This document shows, piece after piece, positions 49,846 to 60,225 of a stretch of 64,000 nucleotides of DNA. The notes beneath the pieces are model-generated. The model had not been told where the DNA came from. It did no database searches and worked only from the letters and a program-made list of their open reading frames with translations. Source of the stretch: Lysobacter enzymogenes (GTDB taxonomy: Bacteria > Pseudomonadota > Gammaproteobacteria > Xanthomonadales > Xanthomonadaceae); assembly GCF_900106525.1 (NCBI RefSeq), contig NZ_FNOG01000001.1:827454-891453 (forward strand), read 5' to 3'. The position numbers and the translations under genes were made by a program. Numbering within the stretch: the stretch's first letter is position 1; every line of letters begins with the position of its first letter.

Positions 49846-49960
49846 CCACTGCGTCATTCCGGCGAAAGCCGGAACCCATTTTGCTGTTGCTTCTGCCTCT
49901 GCCAGGACGGCAAGAGCAAAATCAAAATGGGTTCCGGCTTTCGCCGGAATGACGCAGTGG
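49846..49960. repeat. Family C repeat, perfect 38-bp inverted pair
   Basis: The arms 49846-49883 and 49923-49960 are exact reverse complements over 38 bases around a 39-base spacer. Each arm contains the hairpin TTCCGGC-GAAA-GCCGGAA. It lies between the deaminase and rlmM genes. Confidence 0.93.
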
Positions 49961-50039
49961 GGGGGCGGGCGATCGGTTCCGGTCGCGCCAGAACGAAAAG
50001 CCTCGCAACGGCGGCGGCGCTCGACGTGCCGTCGCGGTC

Positions 50040-50615
50040 TCAGTACGAAACGCCGCTCTCGCCGTACTTGCGCAGCACCTCGCACGCCGCTTCGCGTTGC
50101 AAATCGCGGCGCACGGCGATGCCGCGGCGTTCGAGTTCGCCGATCCAGTCCGCCGGCAGCGGGCCTTCGTCGAACTCGGTCAGGCGCATCACGTCTTCCG
50201 AGCGCGCGCCGATCAGCAGGTTGTTGATGCCGGCCCAGAAGCTGGCGCCGTAGCACATGCAGCACGGCTGGGCCGAGGTGGCCAGGGTCATCGGCCCCAG
50301 TTCGTTGAGGCGGAACTGGCTGACCGCGGTCTGCGCGCACATGAAGGCCATCATCTCGGCGTGGGCGACCGAGCAGTTCTGCGGCACCACCCGGTTGACG
50401 CCGACGCCGACCACGCGGTCGTGGCCGTCGAACACCACCGCGCCGAACGGGCCGCCGGTGCGCAGTTCGACGTTGCGCCGCGACAGCTCGATCGCCAGCG
50501 CGACCTTATCCTCGTCGCTGGCATAGACGCGGCTGCGGTCGACCGCGTCGTCGATCCAGTCCGGCAGCAGCAACTGCACCTGCCGGGTCAGCGGGTTCTG
50601 GATTTTCGTGCTCAT
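50040..50615 (-). CDS. Nucleoside/nucleobase deaminase (guanine deaminase-like)
   Basis: A 191-residue zinc deaminase of the CMP/dCMP deaminase superfamily. The catalytic HAE (VAHAEMMAF) and the zinc Cys pair in SAQPCCMCYGA are intact, preceded by GGPFGAVVFDG, typical of tRNA adenosine / guanine deaminases. It is longer than TadA (about 165) and lacks the usual TadA N-terminus, so a small-molecule substrate such as guanine is favoured. Stand-alone gene just after glnS on the same strand, ten bases apart. Confidence 0.85.
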   Translation of the reverse strand: MSTKIQNPLTRQVQLLLPDWIDDAVDRSRVYASDEDKVALAIELSRRNVELRTGGPFGAVVFDGHDRVVGVGVNRVVPQNCSVAHAEMMAFMCAQTAVSQFRLNELGPMTLATSAQPCCMCYGASFWAGINNLLIGARSEDVMRLTEFDEGPLPADWIGELERRGIAVRRDLQREAACEVLRKYGESGVSY

Positions 50616-50625
50616 CGTTGCGCGC

Positions 50626-52401
<1,776 letters not shown>

Positions 52402-52722
52402 CTTCGAAAAGGGAGAATCGGGAGTTTAGCCGGTGCGGCGCCGGCGTGCCTGGGCGGGCGGTCCGGAGGCCGCCGGAAGCGGCCGGTTCGAGCGGGGCGG
52501 TTTTGCGGCGGATCGCTCGGCGGCGGGCAGTTCTGGGGGCGAGCCGCCTTGGCGCAGGCCGCGCTGCACAGCCCCGGTTTGCCCGAGCGGCCGGTTCGCG
52601 CGGCGTTGCACGATTGGGACGCTTTGCGCGCCCGAACATGACGAATGTGGATACGCCCGGCGCGGCGTTGCGGCGTATGCTGGCCGCGAACCCGCCTGGC
52701 CTGCCGGCCGAAGGACGCGACG
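52402..52722. other. Divergent intergenic region between glnS and the DUF2007 gene
   Basis: About 320 bp without a gene, tRNA or recognised repeat. The promoter of glnS should lie at its left edge (an AT-richer AATCGGGAGTTTAGCC at 52416-52431) and that of the DUF2007 gene at the right (AACATGACGAATGTGGAT near 52635-52652). Confidence 0.4.
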
Positions 52723-52992
52723 ATGCGAGTCGTCTACGAAGCCGCCCACCTGATCGACGCCCATCTGGTCCGCCATGCGCTGGAAGATGCCGGGATTCCG
52801 GTGTTTCTGCGCGGCGAGGCCCTGGTCGGCGGGATGGGCGAGCTGCCGTTGTTCGGCGCGGTCCAGGTCTGCGTGCCGGATCCGGCCTGGCCGCAGGCCG
52901 ACGAGGTGGTCCAGGCGCTGGCCCTGGGCGACCCGCCGGCCGAGCCGGAGCCGCCGGCGACGCTGTCGCCACCGGCGTGGCTGCCGGCCTGA
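52723..52992 (+). CDS. DUF2007 domain protein
   Basis: An 89-residue cytoplasmic protein of the DUF2007 (putative signal-transducing) family. The ferredoxin-like pattern YEAAHLIDAHLVRHALEDAGIPVFLRGE and the conserved GGMGELPLFGAVQVCVPD are clear (in parts), with a Pro-rich C-terminal tail. Members are thought to bind or modulate partners; no function is established. The family often sits near amino-acid or nucleotide metabolism genes without fixed order. Confidence 0.85.
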   Translation: MRVVYEAAHLIDAHLVRHALEDAGIPVFLRGEALVGGMGELPLFGAVQVCVPDPAWPQADEVVQALALGDPPAEPEPPATLSPPAWLPA

Positions 52993-53230
52993 GCGGCGCC
53001 GTCGCCGCTCGCCCGGGCGCCTGAGGCGCCCACGGTCCCGGTTACGGCCGCGGGCCGCGCCGGGGTCGCTCCCGGCCCCACCTGTCTTCGAACCCTTCGC
53101 GCCCGCAGCGGCGCGGCCGGCGCAGCGCCGGCCGCCGCGACGGACGCGCCGCCTGCGGTGCGCCGCGGGCGGATTACCGGAGTTTTTCCATGATCTGTCG
53201 CATCGATCGCCGCATTTCCCGGGGGCGCGC

Positions 53231-54175
53231 ATGAACGCCGCCTCGTCGTCCACGTCGCCCGCCGCCTCCGGCAACGGGCCGCTGCTGCAGATGCTGCTCG
53301 GCGCCAGCGTCATCAGCAGTTCGGCGGTGTTCGTGCGCTGGGTCGGGATCGGCCCGGGCGCGTCGGCGTTCTGGCGCATGGCGCTGGCCGCGGCGATCTT
53401 GCTGCTGTTGCTGGGCCAGCCGTGGCGGCCCGGCCGCCTGCGCGCGTGGCGGCCGGCGCCGCGCGTGCTCGGCCTGGTGATGCTCAGCGCGGTGTTCCTG
53501 GCCTTCGACTTGTGGATGTGGCACCGCTCCATCGTCTATGTCGGCGTCGGCCTGTCGACGCTGCTGGCCAATTTCCAGGTGTTCGTGCTGGCCGGCGCCG
53601 GCGCGCTGTTCCTGGGCGAGCGCGCCGGCTGGAAGCTGTGGGTCGGCCTGAGCCTGGGCCTGGTCGGGCTGGCGCTGCTGCTGGCGCCGGGCTGGGAGCA
53701 CATGGACGCGCGCTTCCGCCTCGGCGTGTTCTTCGGCCTGGCCGCGGCGCTGGCCTACGGCGGTTTCCTGCTGGCCTTCCGCGCCGCCCAGGCGCGCCGC
53801 GGCGAGGCGCCCAACGAGGCGCTGCAATGGTGGCTGTGCCTGGGCTGCGTGCTCGTGCTCGGCGCGACCGTGCCGCTGGGCGGCGAAAACATGTGGCCGC
53901 AAACCGCGCACGACTGGCTGATCCTGACCGCCTACGCCGCCATCGCCCAGGTGCTGGGCTGGCTGGTGATCGGCCGGGCGATGCCGCTGCTGCCGGCCGG
54001 CATCGTCGGCCTGTGCCTGCTGCTGCAGCCGTTGCTGGCCTATGTCTGGGACGTGCTGATCTTCCACAAGCAGCTCGGCGGGCTGGAGCTGCTCGGCATC
54101 GCCTTGTCGCTGGCCGGCATCTTCCTCGGCCTGGCCCGCGGCGACCAACCGCTGTTCTCGCGCAAGCCGCGTTGA
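53231..54175 (+). CDS. EamA family (DMT superfamily) transporter
   Basis: A 314-residue inner-membrane protein with ten helices in two EamA repeats (about 20-140 and 165-305). ISSSAVFVRWVGIGPGASAFWRM and LANFQVFVLAGAGALFLGER in the first half and AVLQPLLAYVW-like LLLQPLLAYVWDVLIF in the second follow the family pattern. Substrate unknown; relatives export amino acids or metabolites. ATG 53231 follows 238 bp of apparently empty sequence after the DUF2007 gene. Confidence 0.9.
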   Translation: MNAASSSTSPAASGNGPLLQMLLGASVISSSAVFVRWVGIGPGASAFWRMALAAAILLLLLGQPWRPGRLRAWRPAPRVLGLVMLSAVFLAFDLWMWHRSIVYVGVGLSTLLANFQVFVLAGAGALFLGERAGWKLWVGLSLGLVGLALLLAPGWEHMDARFRLGVFFGLAAALAYGGFLLAFRAAQARRGEAPNEALQWWLCLGCVLVLGATVPLGGENMWPQTAHDWLILTAYAAIAQVLGWLVIGRAMPLLPAGIVGLCLLLQPLLAYVWDVLIFHKQLGGLELLGIALSLAGIFLGLARGDQPLFSRKPR

Positions 54176-54238
54176 CGCGGCCCAACGCCGCGGCGCCGCA
54201 CACTTCTTTCATTCCCCCCTCATCGCCTGTTTTCGCTC

Positions 54239-54769
54239 ATGACCGATCCTCTCCTCCCGATCCAGCGCCTGATCCGCAGCGTCGCCGACTTCCCCAAGCC
54301 CGGCGTGACCTTCCGCGACGTCACCCCGCTGCTGGCCGACGCCGGCGGCTTCGCCCGCTGCATCGACGCGCTGGCCGAGCCCTGGCAGGGCAGCGGCGTG
54401 CAGGCGGTGTGCGGGATCGAATCGCGCGGCTTCATCTTCGGCGCGGCGCTGGCGCAGAAGCTGCACGCCGGCTTCGTGCCGTTGCGCAAGCCGGGCAAGC
54501 TGCCGCCGCCGCTGGTGACGGTGGAATACGAGCTGGAATACGGCCGCGATGCCTTGCAGGCGCGCAGCGACGCGCTCAAACCCGGCGAGCGCACCTTGAT
54601 CGTCGACGACGTGCTGGCCACCGGCGGCACCCTGGCGGCGGCGCGCGAACTGGTCGAACGGCTGGACGCGGTGCTGGTCGGCGCCAGCGTGCTGATCGAG
54701 CTGCCGGCGCTGGGCGGGCGCTCGCGCTGGAGCGGCGAGGCGCCGGTGCATTCGTTGCTGCGTTATTGA
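54239..54769 (+). CDS. apt: Adenine phosphoribosyltransferase
   Basis: A 176-residue purine-salvage enzyme that makes AMP from adenine and PRPP. The PRPP-binding motif LIVDDVLATGGT (about 121-132), the N-terminal IRSVADFPKPGVTFRDVTPLL and GIESRGFIFGAALA are intact. Length is normal. It begins 63 bp after the transporter gene, possibly on the same transcript. Confidence 0.97.
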   Translation: MTDPLLPIQRLIRSVADFPKPGVTFRDVTPLLADAGGFARCIDALAEPWQGSGVQAVCGIESRGFIFGAALAQKLHAGFVPLRKPGKLPPPLVTVEYELEYGRDALQARSDALKPGERTLIVDDVLATGGTLAAARELVERLDAVLVGASVLIELPALGGRSRWSGEAPVHSLLRY

Positions 54770-54810
54770 TCGAAGCGGCGCCTGATCGAAGCGGCGCCGC
54801 GATCGTGAAA

Positions 54811-55010
54811 GATCGCGGTCGCGGCTCGCGCCGCTCCTACAGGGGCTGCGGATCGCCCCTGGGCTACCTGTAGGAGCGGCGCAAGCCGCGACTGCGCCAC
54901 CACGCCGCCCAGCGCCGCCGCGATCGAGCCGGGTTCCACCTGCGGACCGCACGAAACCGCCCGCAGCCCCTGTAGGAGCGGCGCAAGCCGCGACCGCGCC
55001 GCCACGCCGC
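54811..55010. repeat. Family B palindromic repeat array, three units
   Basis: An inverted unit (54811-54847) and two direct units (54867-54898 and 54967-55003) of the GTAGGAGCGGCGCAAGCCGC type. The two direct units are each followed by a similar CCACGCCGCCC(A/G)GCGCCGC stretch, showing that a segment of about 100 bp was duplicated. The array fills the gap between apt and the PNGase A-like gene. Confidence 0.87.
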
Positions 55011-55085
55011 CCGGCGCCGCTCCCGCAACCGCCGCGCCGCTCCACGCCGCAGCGCGAAGCAACGCGACGATTCCGCGATACCGGC

Positions 55086-56759
55086 TTACGGCGCCCCGCA
55101 GCGATACCGATCCGTGTCGATGAACCCGTTGCGCTGCGATATCTCGTGGTCGTAGCAGCCCTGCGTGCCGTAGCTGCGATGGCGCTGGGTCGAATGGCCG
55201 GTGGCGTGCCGCTCCGGCCGCGGCACGCCGTAGTTCCAGCCGGCTTCGCCTTCGAAGGTGTTGCGCTTGACCTGCGCCGCGGCCGGCTGGCCCAGGCCCG
55301 GGGTCTGCAGCCAGTCGGCGTGGTCGAAGATCTTCATCGTGGTGACGATGCGCTGCGCGCTGCCCGACGGGGTCACGCTGATCGCGCCGTCGAAGCCGAA
55401 GCGCTGGGCCAGGGTCGACACCGTCGGCAGGCCGCGGCCGAGGCGGCGCACGGTCTGGGTGTCGTTCCACTGCGCGTTGATGCCGTCCGGGTTCTCGTCG
55501 GCGCCCCAAGTGTGCAGCCCGGTATTGCCGACGATGCGTTCGACCGTGGTGTATTCGCGACCCTTGGACGTATCGACATAACCGGTCGCGCGCAGGCGGT
55601 GGCCGCCGCGGGTGTCGACCTGGAAGGTTCCATCGGGCTTGGCGGTGTAGGTCGAGCGCGCCGCCAGCGGGGTCAGCTCGTAGCTCAGCAGGCGCCCGCC
55701 GGTGGCGCCGCGGCGCGGGTCGGTCCAGGCCTGCAGGTTGGGCTGCAAGGTCCAGCCCGAGGCGCCGTCGGGCAGGTTGGCGACGCGGAAACGCACCTCG
55801 TGCGCGCGGCCGTCGTTGACCAGGCCGATGAAGGGGGTGAGGTCGTAGCGGATCGGCTCGATGTTGAACGCGCGCGGCGCCGGCAGCACGTACCACAGGA
55901 ACGGGTTCGACCAGCCGCCGGTGTAGATGTGCGGGTAGGGCATGGCGATGCCGGCCACGCGGCCGTCGATCAGCACCTGCACTTCGCGGTACGGCCCGTG
56001 CTGGGCCGGGCAGGAATAGTTCGCCTCCGGCGGCGCGGTGAAGTACCAGAACTCCTCGCAGCCGCCGCCGGAACCGGTGGCATAGACCTCGCCCGACCAG
56101 CGCGTGGCGTTGGCCGGCAGGGTGTATTCGCCGACCAGGTCGCCGCCGTCGCGGCGCGCGTTGGCCAGCGGTGCGACCGCGTCGGCGCTGTCGACGGCGG
56201 GATGGCGGCGGTCGGCGTTGTAGAACACCACCCGCGCCTGCACGTAGATCACCCCGGTGTAGGTGTCGTTGACCACGTTGCCCAGCGCCATGCGCACCTG
56301 CTGCGGCGATTTCAGCAGCGCGGCGTAGCCGCTGATGTCCTTCTCCACATGCCAGCCGATGCCGTCGCGCGAGGGCTCCGGCGTGCTGGTGGAGAACACG
56401 GTGACGCCGCCGATCTCCAGATGGCCGAGGCGGTCGTACTGCACGCCCTTGACCTGTCCGTCCATCTCCAGGACGACCTTGCTCCATGGGCCGGGGCAGG
56501 CGGCCGGCGGCGCGATCTGGCCCAGGTGCCAGTCGAAGTCGGCGAAGGCGGTGTCGAGGATTTCGACCGTGCAGCTGCGCGTGGCCGGCCGCGCCACCGG
56601 CGGGTCGGCGGTACGCGGGTCGTCCCAGTCGCTGCCGAACTCGTCGGCGGCCAGCGCCGGCGCGGCGTGGGCGCACAGCAGGGCCAGGACCAGGGCGGGC
56701 AGGCGCGCGGCAGTGCGGTGCGCAGTCGCGTTCAGGCGGGAAGCGGGGCGTGCGGACAT
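55086..56759 (-). CDS. Secreted peptide-N4-asparagine amidase (PNGase A-like)
   Basis: A 557-residue exported enzyme of the PNGase A family (peptide-N-glycosidase from almond and related microbial acidic PNGases), which releases N-glycans from glycoproteins. Signal peptide residues 1-38 (cleavage ALA-ADE). The core shows [58 protein letters not shown] and [18 protein letters not shown], then [18 protein letters not shown], all characteristic. The C-terminal third is Ser/Asn-rich beta structure. In Lysobacter-type predators it could strip host or prey glycoproteins; eukaryotic prey is the usual source of N-glycans. Confidence 0.88.
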   Translation of the reverse strand: MSARPASRLNATAHRTAARLPALVLALLCAHAAPALAADEFGSDWDDPRTADPPVARPATRSCTVEILDTAFADFDWHLGQIAPPAACPGPWSKVVLEMDGQVKGVQYDRLGHLEIGGVTVFSTSTPEPSRDGIGWHVEKDISGYAALLKSPQQVRMALGNVVNDTYTGVIYVQARVVFYNADRRHPAVDSADAVAPLANARRDGGDLVGEYTLPANATRWSGEVYATGSGGGCEEFWYFTAPPEANYSCPAQHGPYREVQVLIDGRVAGIAMPYPHIYTGGWSNPFLWYVLPAPRAFNIEPIRYDLTPFIGLVNDGRAHEVRFRVANLPDGASGWTLQPNLQAWTDPRRGATGGRLLSYELTPLAARSTYTAKPDGTFQVDTRGGHRLRATGYVDTSKGREYTTVERIVGNTGLHTWGADENPDGINAQWNDTQTVRRLGRGLPTVSTLAQRFGFDGAISVTPSGSAQRIVTTMKIFDHADWLQTPGLGQPAAAQVKRNTFEGEAGWNYGVPRPERHATGHSTQRHRSYGTQGCYDHEISQRNGFIDTDRYRCGAP

Positions 56760-56977
56760 CGGGGCATCCTTGGCGGCGGGCAGGGGAGGCGGGCCGCGCG
56801 ACGCGGGCGGCGCCGCGCGGCGTTCGCGCAAGATCGAGCTTCCCGCCCGGCGCGCGCGGCGGCAAGGCGCGCATGCGCGCCGGTGCCTTGAATCCTGCGA
56901 CCGGCGCCGCATTTCATTGGCACGGCGGCGATGCCGCCACACCCCGCATCACCATCCCGTTGCTACGGAGGCAGACG

Positions 56978-57643
56978 ATGGCCGGTTCCTTCATCCCCGG
57001 TATTGGCGCGTTCAAGCAGCGCATGCCGCAGCGCGAAGACGCGCTGCCGGGCCGCGCGACGCCGATGCCCTTGCACAACGCCCACTACCTCAGCGGCGCC
57101 AAGCTGCGCGATGCCTACCCGGGGCTGGCGCGGGTGCAGTTCGGTCTGGGTTGCTTTTGGGGCGCCGAGCGCAAGTTCTGGTCGCTGCCGGGCGTGGCGG
57201 TCACCGCGGTCGGTTATTCCGGCGGCTACACGCCCAACCCGACCTACCGCGAGGTCTGCAGCGGCCAGACCGGCCATGCCGAGACCGTGCTGGTGGTCTA
57301 CGACCCGGCCAAGATCGGCTTCGACGAGCTGCTGAAGGTGTTCTGGGAAAGCCACGACCCGACCCAGGGCATGCGCCAGGGCAACGACACCGGCAGCCAA
57401 TACCGCTCGGCGATCTATTGCGAGGACGAAGGCCAGTACCGCGCCGCGCTGAGCAGCCGCGACGCGTTCCAGGCCAAGTTGCGCGAGGCCGGATTCGGCG
57501 AGATCACCACCGAAATCACCGCGCCGCCGGCGCCGGAGTTCTATTACGCCGAGGACGATCACCAGCAGTATCTGGCGAAGAATCCGGCCGGTTATTGCGG
57601 CCTGGGCGGCACCGGCGTGAGCTGCCCGATCGGCGCGCTCTGA
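56978..57643 (+). CDS. msrA: Peptide-methionine (S)-S-oxide reductase MsrA
   Basis: A 221-residue MsrA that repairs the S-form of methionine sulfoxide. The catalytic Cys59 is in [33 protein letters not shown] and [13 protein letters not shown] follow the family. Two recycling Cys, C207 and C216 ([17 protein letters not shown]), match those of E. coli MsrA. A Shine-Dalgarno CGGAGG about 7 bases before ATG 56978 settles the start. The N-terminal extension of some 50 residues is usual in long MsrA forms. Confidence 0.97.
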   Translation: MAGSFIPGIGAFKQRMPQREDALPGRATPMPLHNAHYLSGAKLRDAYPGLARVQFGLGCFWGAERKFWSLPGVAVTAVGYSGGYTPNPTYREVCSGQTGHAETVLVVYDPAKIGFDELLKVFWESHDPTQGMRQGNDTGSQYRSAIYCEDEGQYRAALSSRDAFQAKLREAGFGEITTEITAPPAPEFYYAEDDHQQYLAKNPAGYCGLGGTGVSCPIGAL

Positions 57644-57704
57644 GGCGCGACTGCGCGGCGGTGCGAAGCCGCACCGCCGCGCGGGCGCGGCCTGGGCGCA
57701 AGGC

Positions 57705-58277
57705 TCAGGCGAATTCGCGCGCGAACATCGCGCGCATCTGCGCGATGCCTTCGGCCTGCTCCGGCAACACCCGCAGCAGACAGGCTTCGGCGAAGGAAAC
57801 CGGCGAGGTACCCGGCGCGGTCACGATGCCGTCGGCGCTGACGCAGGCCTGTTCGCGGTAATGCGCCTGGCCGCTGTAGCCGGGCACCGCGTCGAGATAA
57901 CCCGGTTCGTTGCTGGTGTGAGCGCGTGCGTTCAACAGCCCGGCCGCGGCCAGCGCGCGGGTGCCGCCGCAGATGCCGGCGATGGCGCCGCCGCGCGCGG
58001 CGCGTTCGCGCAGCGCATGCACGATCGGCGCCGGTGCGGGCGCTTCGTCCCACAGCGGACTGCCGGGCACCACCCACAGGTCGGCGTCGTCGGCGGCGAG
58101 TTCCTGCAGGCGCCGCTGCGGTTGCAGGCTCAGCCCGCCCATCGTGGTCAGCGGCGCGGCGTCGATGCTGGCGCTGACCACGTCGATGCCGAACCACGCA
58201 TGCGCGGCGCCGACCAGCGGGCCGTATTCCCAATCGGCGGGGCGGTCGATCATCAGCAAAACGATGCGTCGGGTCAT
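57705..58277 (-). CDS. DJ-1/PfpI family protein
   Basis: A 190-residue class-I glutamine-amidotransferase-like protein. The nucleophile elbow GICGGTRALAAAG (Cys about 101) and the N-terminal glutamate region (MIDRPADWEYGPLVGA, with E about 17) are present. Members include chaperones, deglycases, isonitrile hydratases and transcriptional regulators; none can be assigned. It converges on msrA, both possibly dealing with damaged proteins. Confidence 0.85.
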   Translation of the reverse strand: MTRRIVLLMIDRPADWEYGPLVGAAHAWFGIDVVSASIDAAPLTTMGGLSLQPQRRLQELAADDADLWVVPGSPLWDEAPAPAPIVHALRERAARGGAIAGICGGTRALAAAGLLNARAHTSNEPGYLDAVPGYSGQAHYREQACVSADGIVTAPGTSPVSFAEACLLRVLPEQAEGIAQMRAMFAREFA

Positions 58278-58465
58278 TTGGACGAGTTCCTGGGAAGGCA
58301 GGCGCGCATGTTCGAACGCGCGCGTGCGCCTCGCCAGTGACGGCCGTCAGAGTCGCAGAGACGATTGTCGATACGCGCTATGGCTGATGGGCGCGATTTC
58401 GATAAGTGCGATGTCGACGAGCGCGATCCGCGTCGCCAGCGGGCGGCGACGCGGCGCGCCCGGCC

Positions 58466-59116
58466 TCAGCGCGATGCGATCGCGCAGGCGTAGACGATTT
58501 CGCAAGCGCCGGCGCCCTGGTCGTCGCGGCTCAGCGAACTGATCGCCTGCCAGCCGTCGCGCGCATCGATCCGCACCAGCCAGCCGTCCACGCGCACCCG
58601 CTCGCCGGTGCGCGCGCGCTTGAGCGCCTGCGCGACCGCGGCGTCGGCCGGGATGATGTGCAAGTTGGCGGTGGAACGGCCGATTTCCTGCATCGGCAGC
58701 GGCGGACGCTCGGGCCAGTAGTAGCTGAGGAAGCGCACTTCCTGGCGGAAGCTCATGCGCGCCAGCACCGCGTCCTCGCTCAGCCGGCCCCAACCTACGG
58801 CCAGGTCGGTCGGCGCGAAATCGGCCAGCCGGTCGCTGCGGTAGTCGCGCCGCGACAGCACCCGCGCATCGAGGCTGAAGCCGGCCAGCGGCGTCAGCGT
58901 GCCCGGTTCCAGCCGGAACGGCGCCAGCCCGTCCGGCACCGCGGTCTGCAGCGGCTCGGCGCCGGCGGCGACCAGCGGCGGCGGCGGGCAGCGCGGCGTA
59001 TCGCCGGGCGCCACGGCCGGAAAGTACGGCGCACGCGGCGACAGCGGCGAATACCACCAGCCGATCGCGCTGAGCGCCAGCGCCGCGGCGATCCAGTCGC
59101 GCCGGATCTCGATCAC
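58466..59116 (-). CDS. Membrane-anchored protein of unknown function, downstream of oxyR
   Basis: A 216-residue protein not recognised. One hydrophobic segment (about 8-24, a signal anchor) precedes a Pro-rich stretch and a mostly beta exported domain with FRLEPGTLTPLAGFSLDARVLS, RLSEDAVLARMSF and VDGWLVRIDARDGW. Two Cys near the C-terminus (GACEIVYACAIAS) could bridge. The GTG start at 59116 overlaps the oxyR stop (GTGA), so it is translated together with this redox regulator. Confidence 0.65.
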   Translation of the reverse strand: MIEIRRDWIAAALALSAIGWWYSPLSPRAPYFPAVAPGDTPRCPPPPLVAAGAEPLQTAVPDGLAPFRLEPGTLTPLAGFSLDARVLSRRDYRSDRLADFAPTDLAVGWGRLSEDAVLARMSFRQEVRFLSYYWPERPPLPMQEIGRSTANLHIIPADAAVAQALKRARTGERVRVDGWLVRIDARDGWQAISSLSRDDQGAGACEIVYACAIASR

Positions 59117-60060
59117 CGCGGCTGCGGCGCCTGCTTGCGCTTGCCCGCGACGTTGCCCGGCGGCTGCAGCAGCGCGGGCGGCAGCTTGCGCAGCTCGTCG
59201 GCCAGTTGCATCAGGAACTCCGACATCGCCGAACTGCGCCGCCACAGCATGCCGATCTGCCGGTGCGGCGCGGCGCCGTTGAAGCGCAGCAGGCGGATGT
59301 CGGGCGAGTTCGGCACCGGCGGCTGCACCGCCAGGGTCGGCAGCAAGGTGATGCCGACGCCGGCGGCGACCATCTGCCGCAGCGTCTCCAGGCTGGTGGC
59401 GCGGAAGCCGTCGCGCTCGTCGGCGCCGGCCAGGCGGCACACGTCCAGGGCCTGGTCGCGCAGGCAATGGCCTTCTTCGAGCAGCAGCAGGTGCTGGTCG
59501 TCGAGGTCGTGCAGGTCCAGGGTGTCGCGCGCGGCCATCGGGTGCTGCTGCGGCACCGCCAGGATGAAGGGCTCGTCGAACAGCGGCTCGACGTGCAGTT
59601 GGTCGTCGTGGATCGGCAGCGCCAGCAGGCCGGCGTCCAGGCGGCCGTCGCGCAGGCGGGCGAGGATCTGGTCGGTCTTCTCCTCCACCAGCAGCAGCTC
59701 CAGGCGCGGGAAGCGCTTGCGCAGGTTCGGCACCACGTGCGGCAGCAGGTACGGGCCCAGGGTCGGGAACAGGCCCAGGCGCACGGTGCCGGCCTCAGGG
59801 TCCTGGCTGCGGCGCGCGATCTCGCTCATCTGCTCGACATCGGCGATGACCTTGCGCGCGCGCTCGGCGATGTCGCGCCCGACCGGGGTCAGCATCACCC
59901 GCCGCGGCGCGCGCTCGACCAGGGACACGCCGAGTTCGTCCTCGAGCTTCTTGATCTGGGTCGAAAGCGTGGGCTGACTCACGAAGCTGGCCGCGGCGGC
60001 GCGGCCGAAGTGCTTGTGATCGGCGAGGGCGACCAGATATTTGAGGTCTCGAAGGTTCAT
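59113..60060 (-). CDS. oxyR: Hydrogen-peroxide-sensing LysR-type regulator OxyR
   Basis: A 315-residue LysR-family activator. The N-terminal winged helix (about 1-60; LVALADHKHFGRAAAASFVSQ, TLSTQIKKLEDELGVSLVER) is typical, and the redox pair sits at exactly the E. coli positions, C199 and C208, in EEGHCLRDQALDVC. On oxidation these form a disulfide and activate peroxide-defence genes. It is divergent from ahpC, with an OxyR-type site in the shared gap, 13 bp before its own start, consistent with autorepression and activation of ahpC. Confidence 0.95.
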   Translation of the reverse strand: MNLRDLKYLVALADHKHFGRAAAASFVSQPTLSTQIKKLEDELGVSLVERAPRRVMLTPVGRDIAERARKVIADVEQMSEIARRSQDPEAGTVRLGLFPTLGPYLLPHVVPNLRKRFPRLELLLVEEKTDQILARLRDGRLDAGLLALPIHDDQLHVEPLFDEPFILAVPQQHPMAARDTLDLHDLDDQHLLLLEEGHCLRDQALDVCRLAGADERDGFRATSLETLRQMVAAGVGITLLPTLAVQPPVPNSPDIRLLRFNGAAPHRQIGMLWRRSSAMSEFLMQLADELRKLPPALLQPPGNVAGKRKQAPQPR

Positions 60061-60072
60061 GGTCGGCTGTCA

Positions 60073-60109
60073 ATTGAAGATGGCTATCGGCATAATAGGA
60101 ACAATTCAT
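60073..60109. promoter_or_regulatory. Four-element OxyR binding site in the oxyR-ahpC gap
   Basis: ATTG (60073), CTAT (60084), ATAG (60095) and TCAT (60106) are spaced at exact 11-bp intervals (four bases plus seven). This reproduces the E. coli OxyR pattern ATAG-N7-CTAT-N7-ATAG-N7-CTAT with two degenerate end elements and two exact middle elements. It fits an OxyR tetramer contacting four consecutive major grooves. Confidence 0.75.
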
Positions 60110-60121
60110 TTCAGTAATCAA

Positions 60122-60150
60122 TTGCTGTAGCGCAACATACGCAACATAAG
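60122..60150 (+). promoter_or_regulatory. Candidate ahpC promoter
   Basis: TTGCTG (60122-60127) and CATAAG (60145-60150) are separated by 17 bp, a workable sigma-70 layout with weak boxes. It starts 12 bp after the OxyR site, a position from which oxidised OxyR could contact RNA polymerase. A weak -10 would fit a promoter needing an activator. Confidence 0.45.
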
Positions 60151-60225
60151 TTGTGCCTGGCGACGTAGAGACTTCGTCGCAACCCCCGTTCATCACCACT
60201 CCCATCCCATCCAGGAGATACCCGC

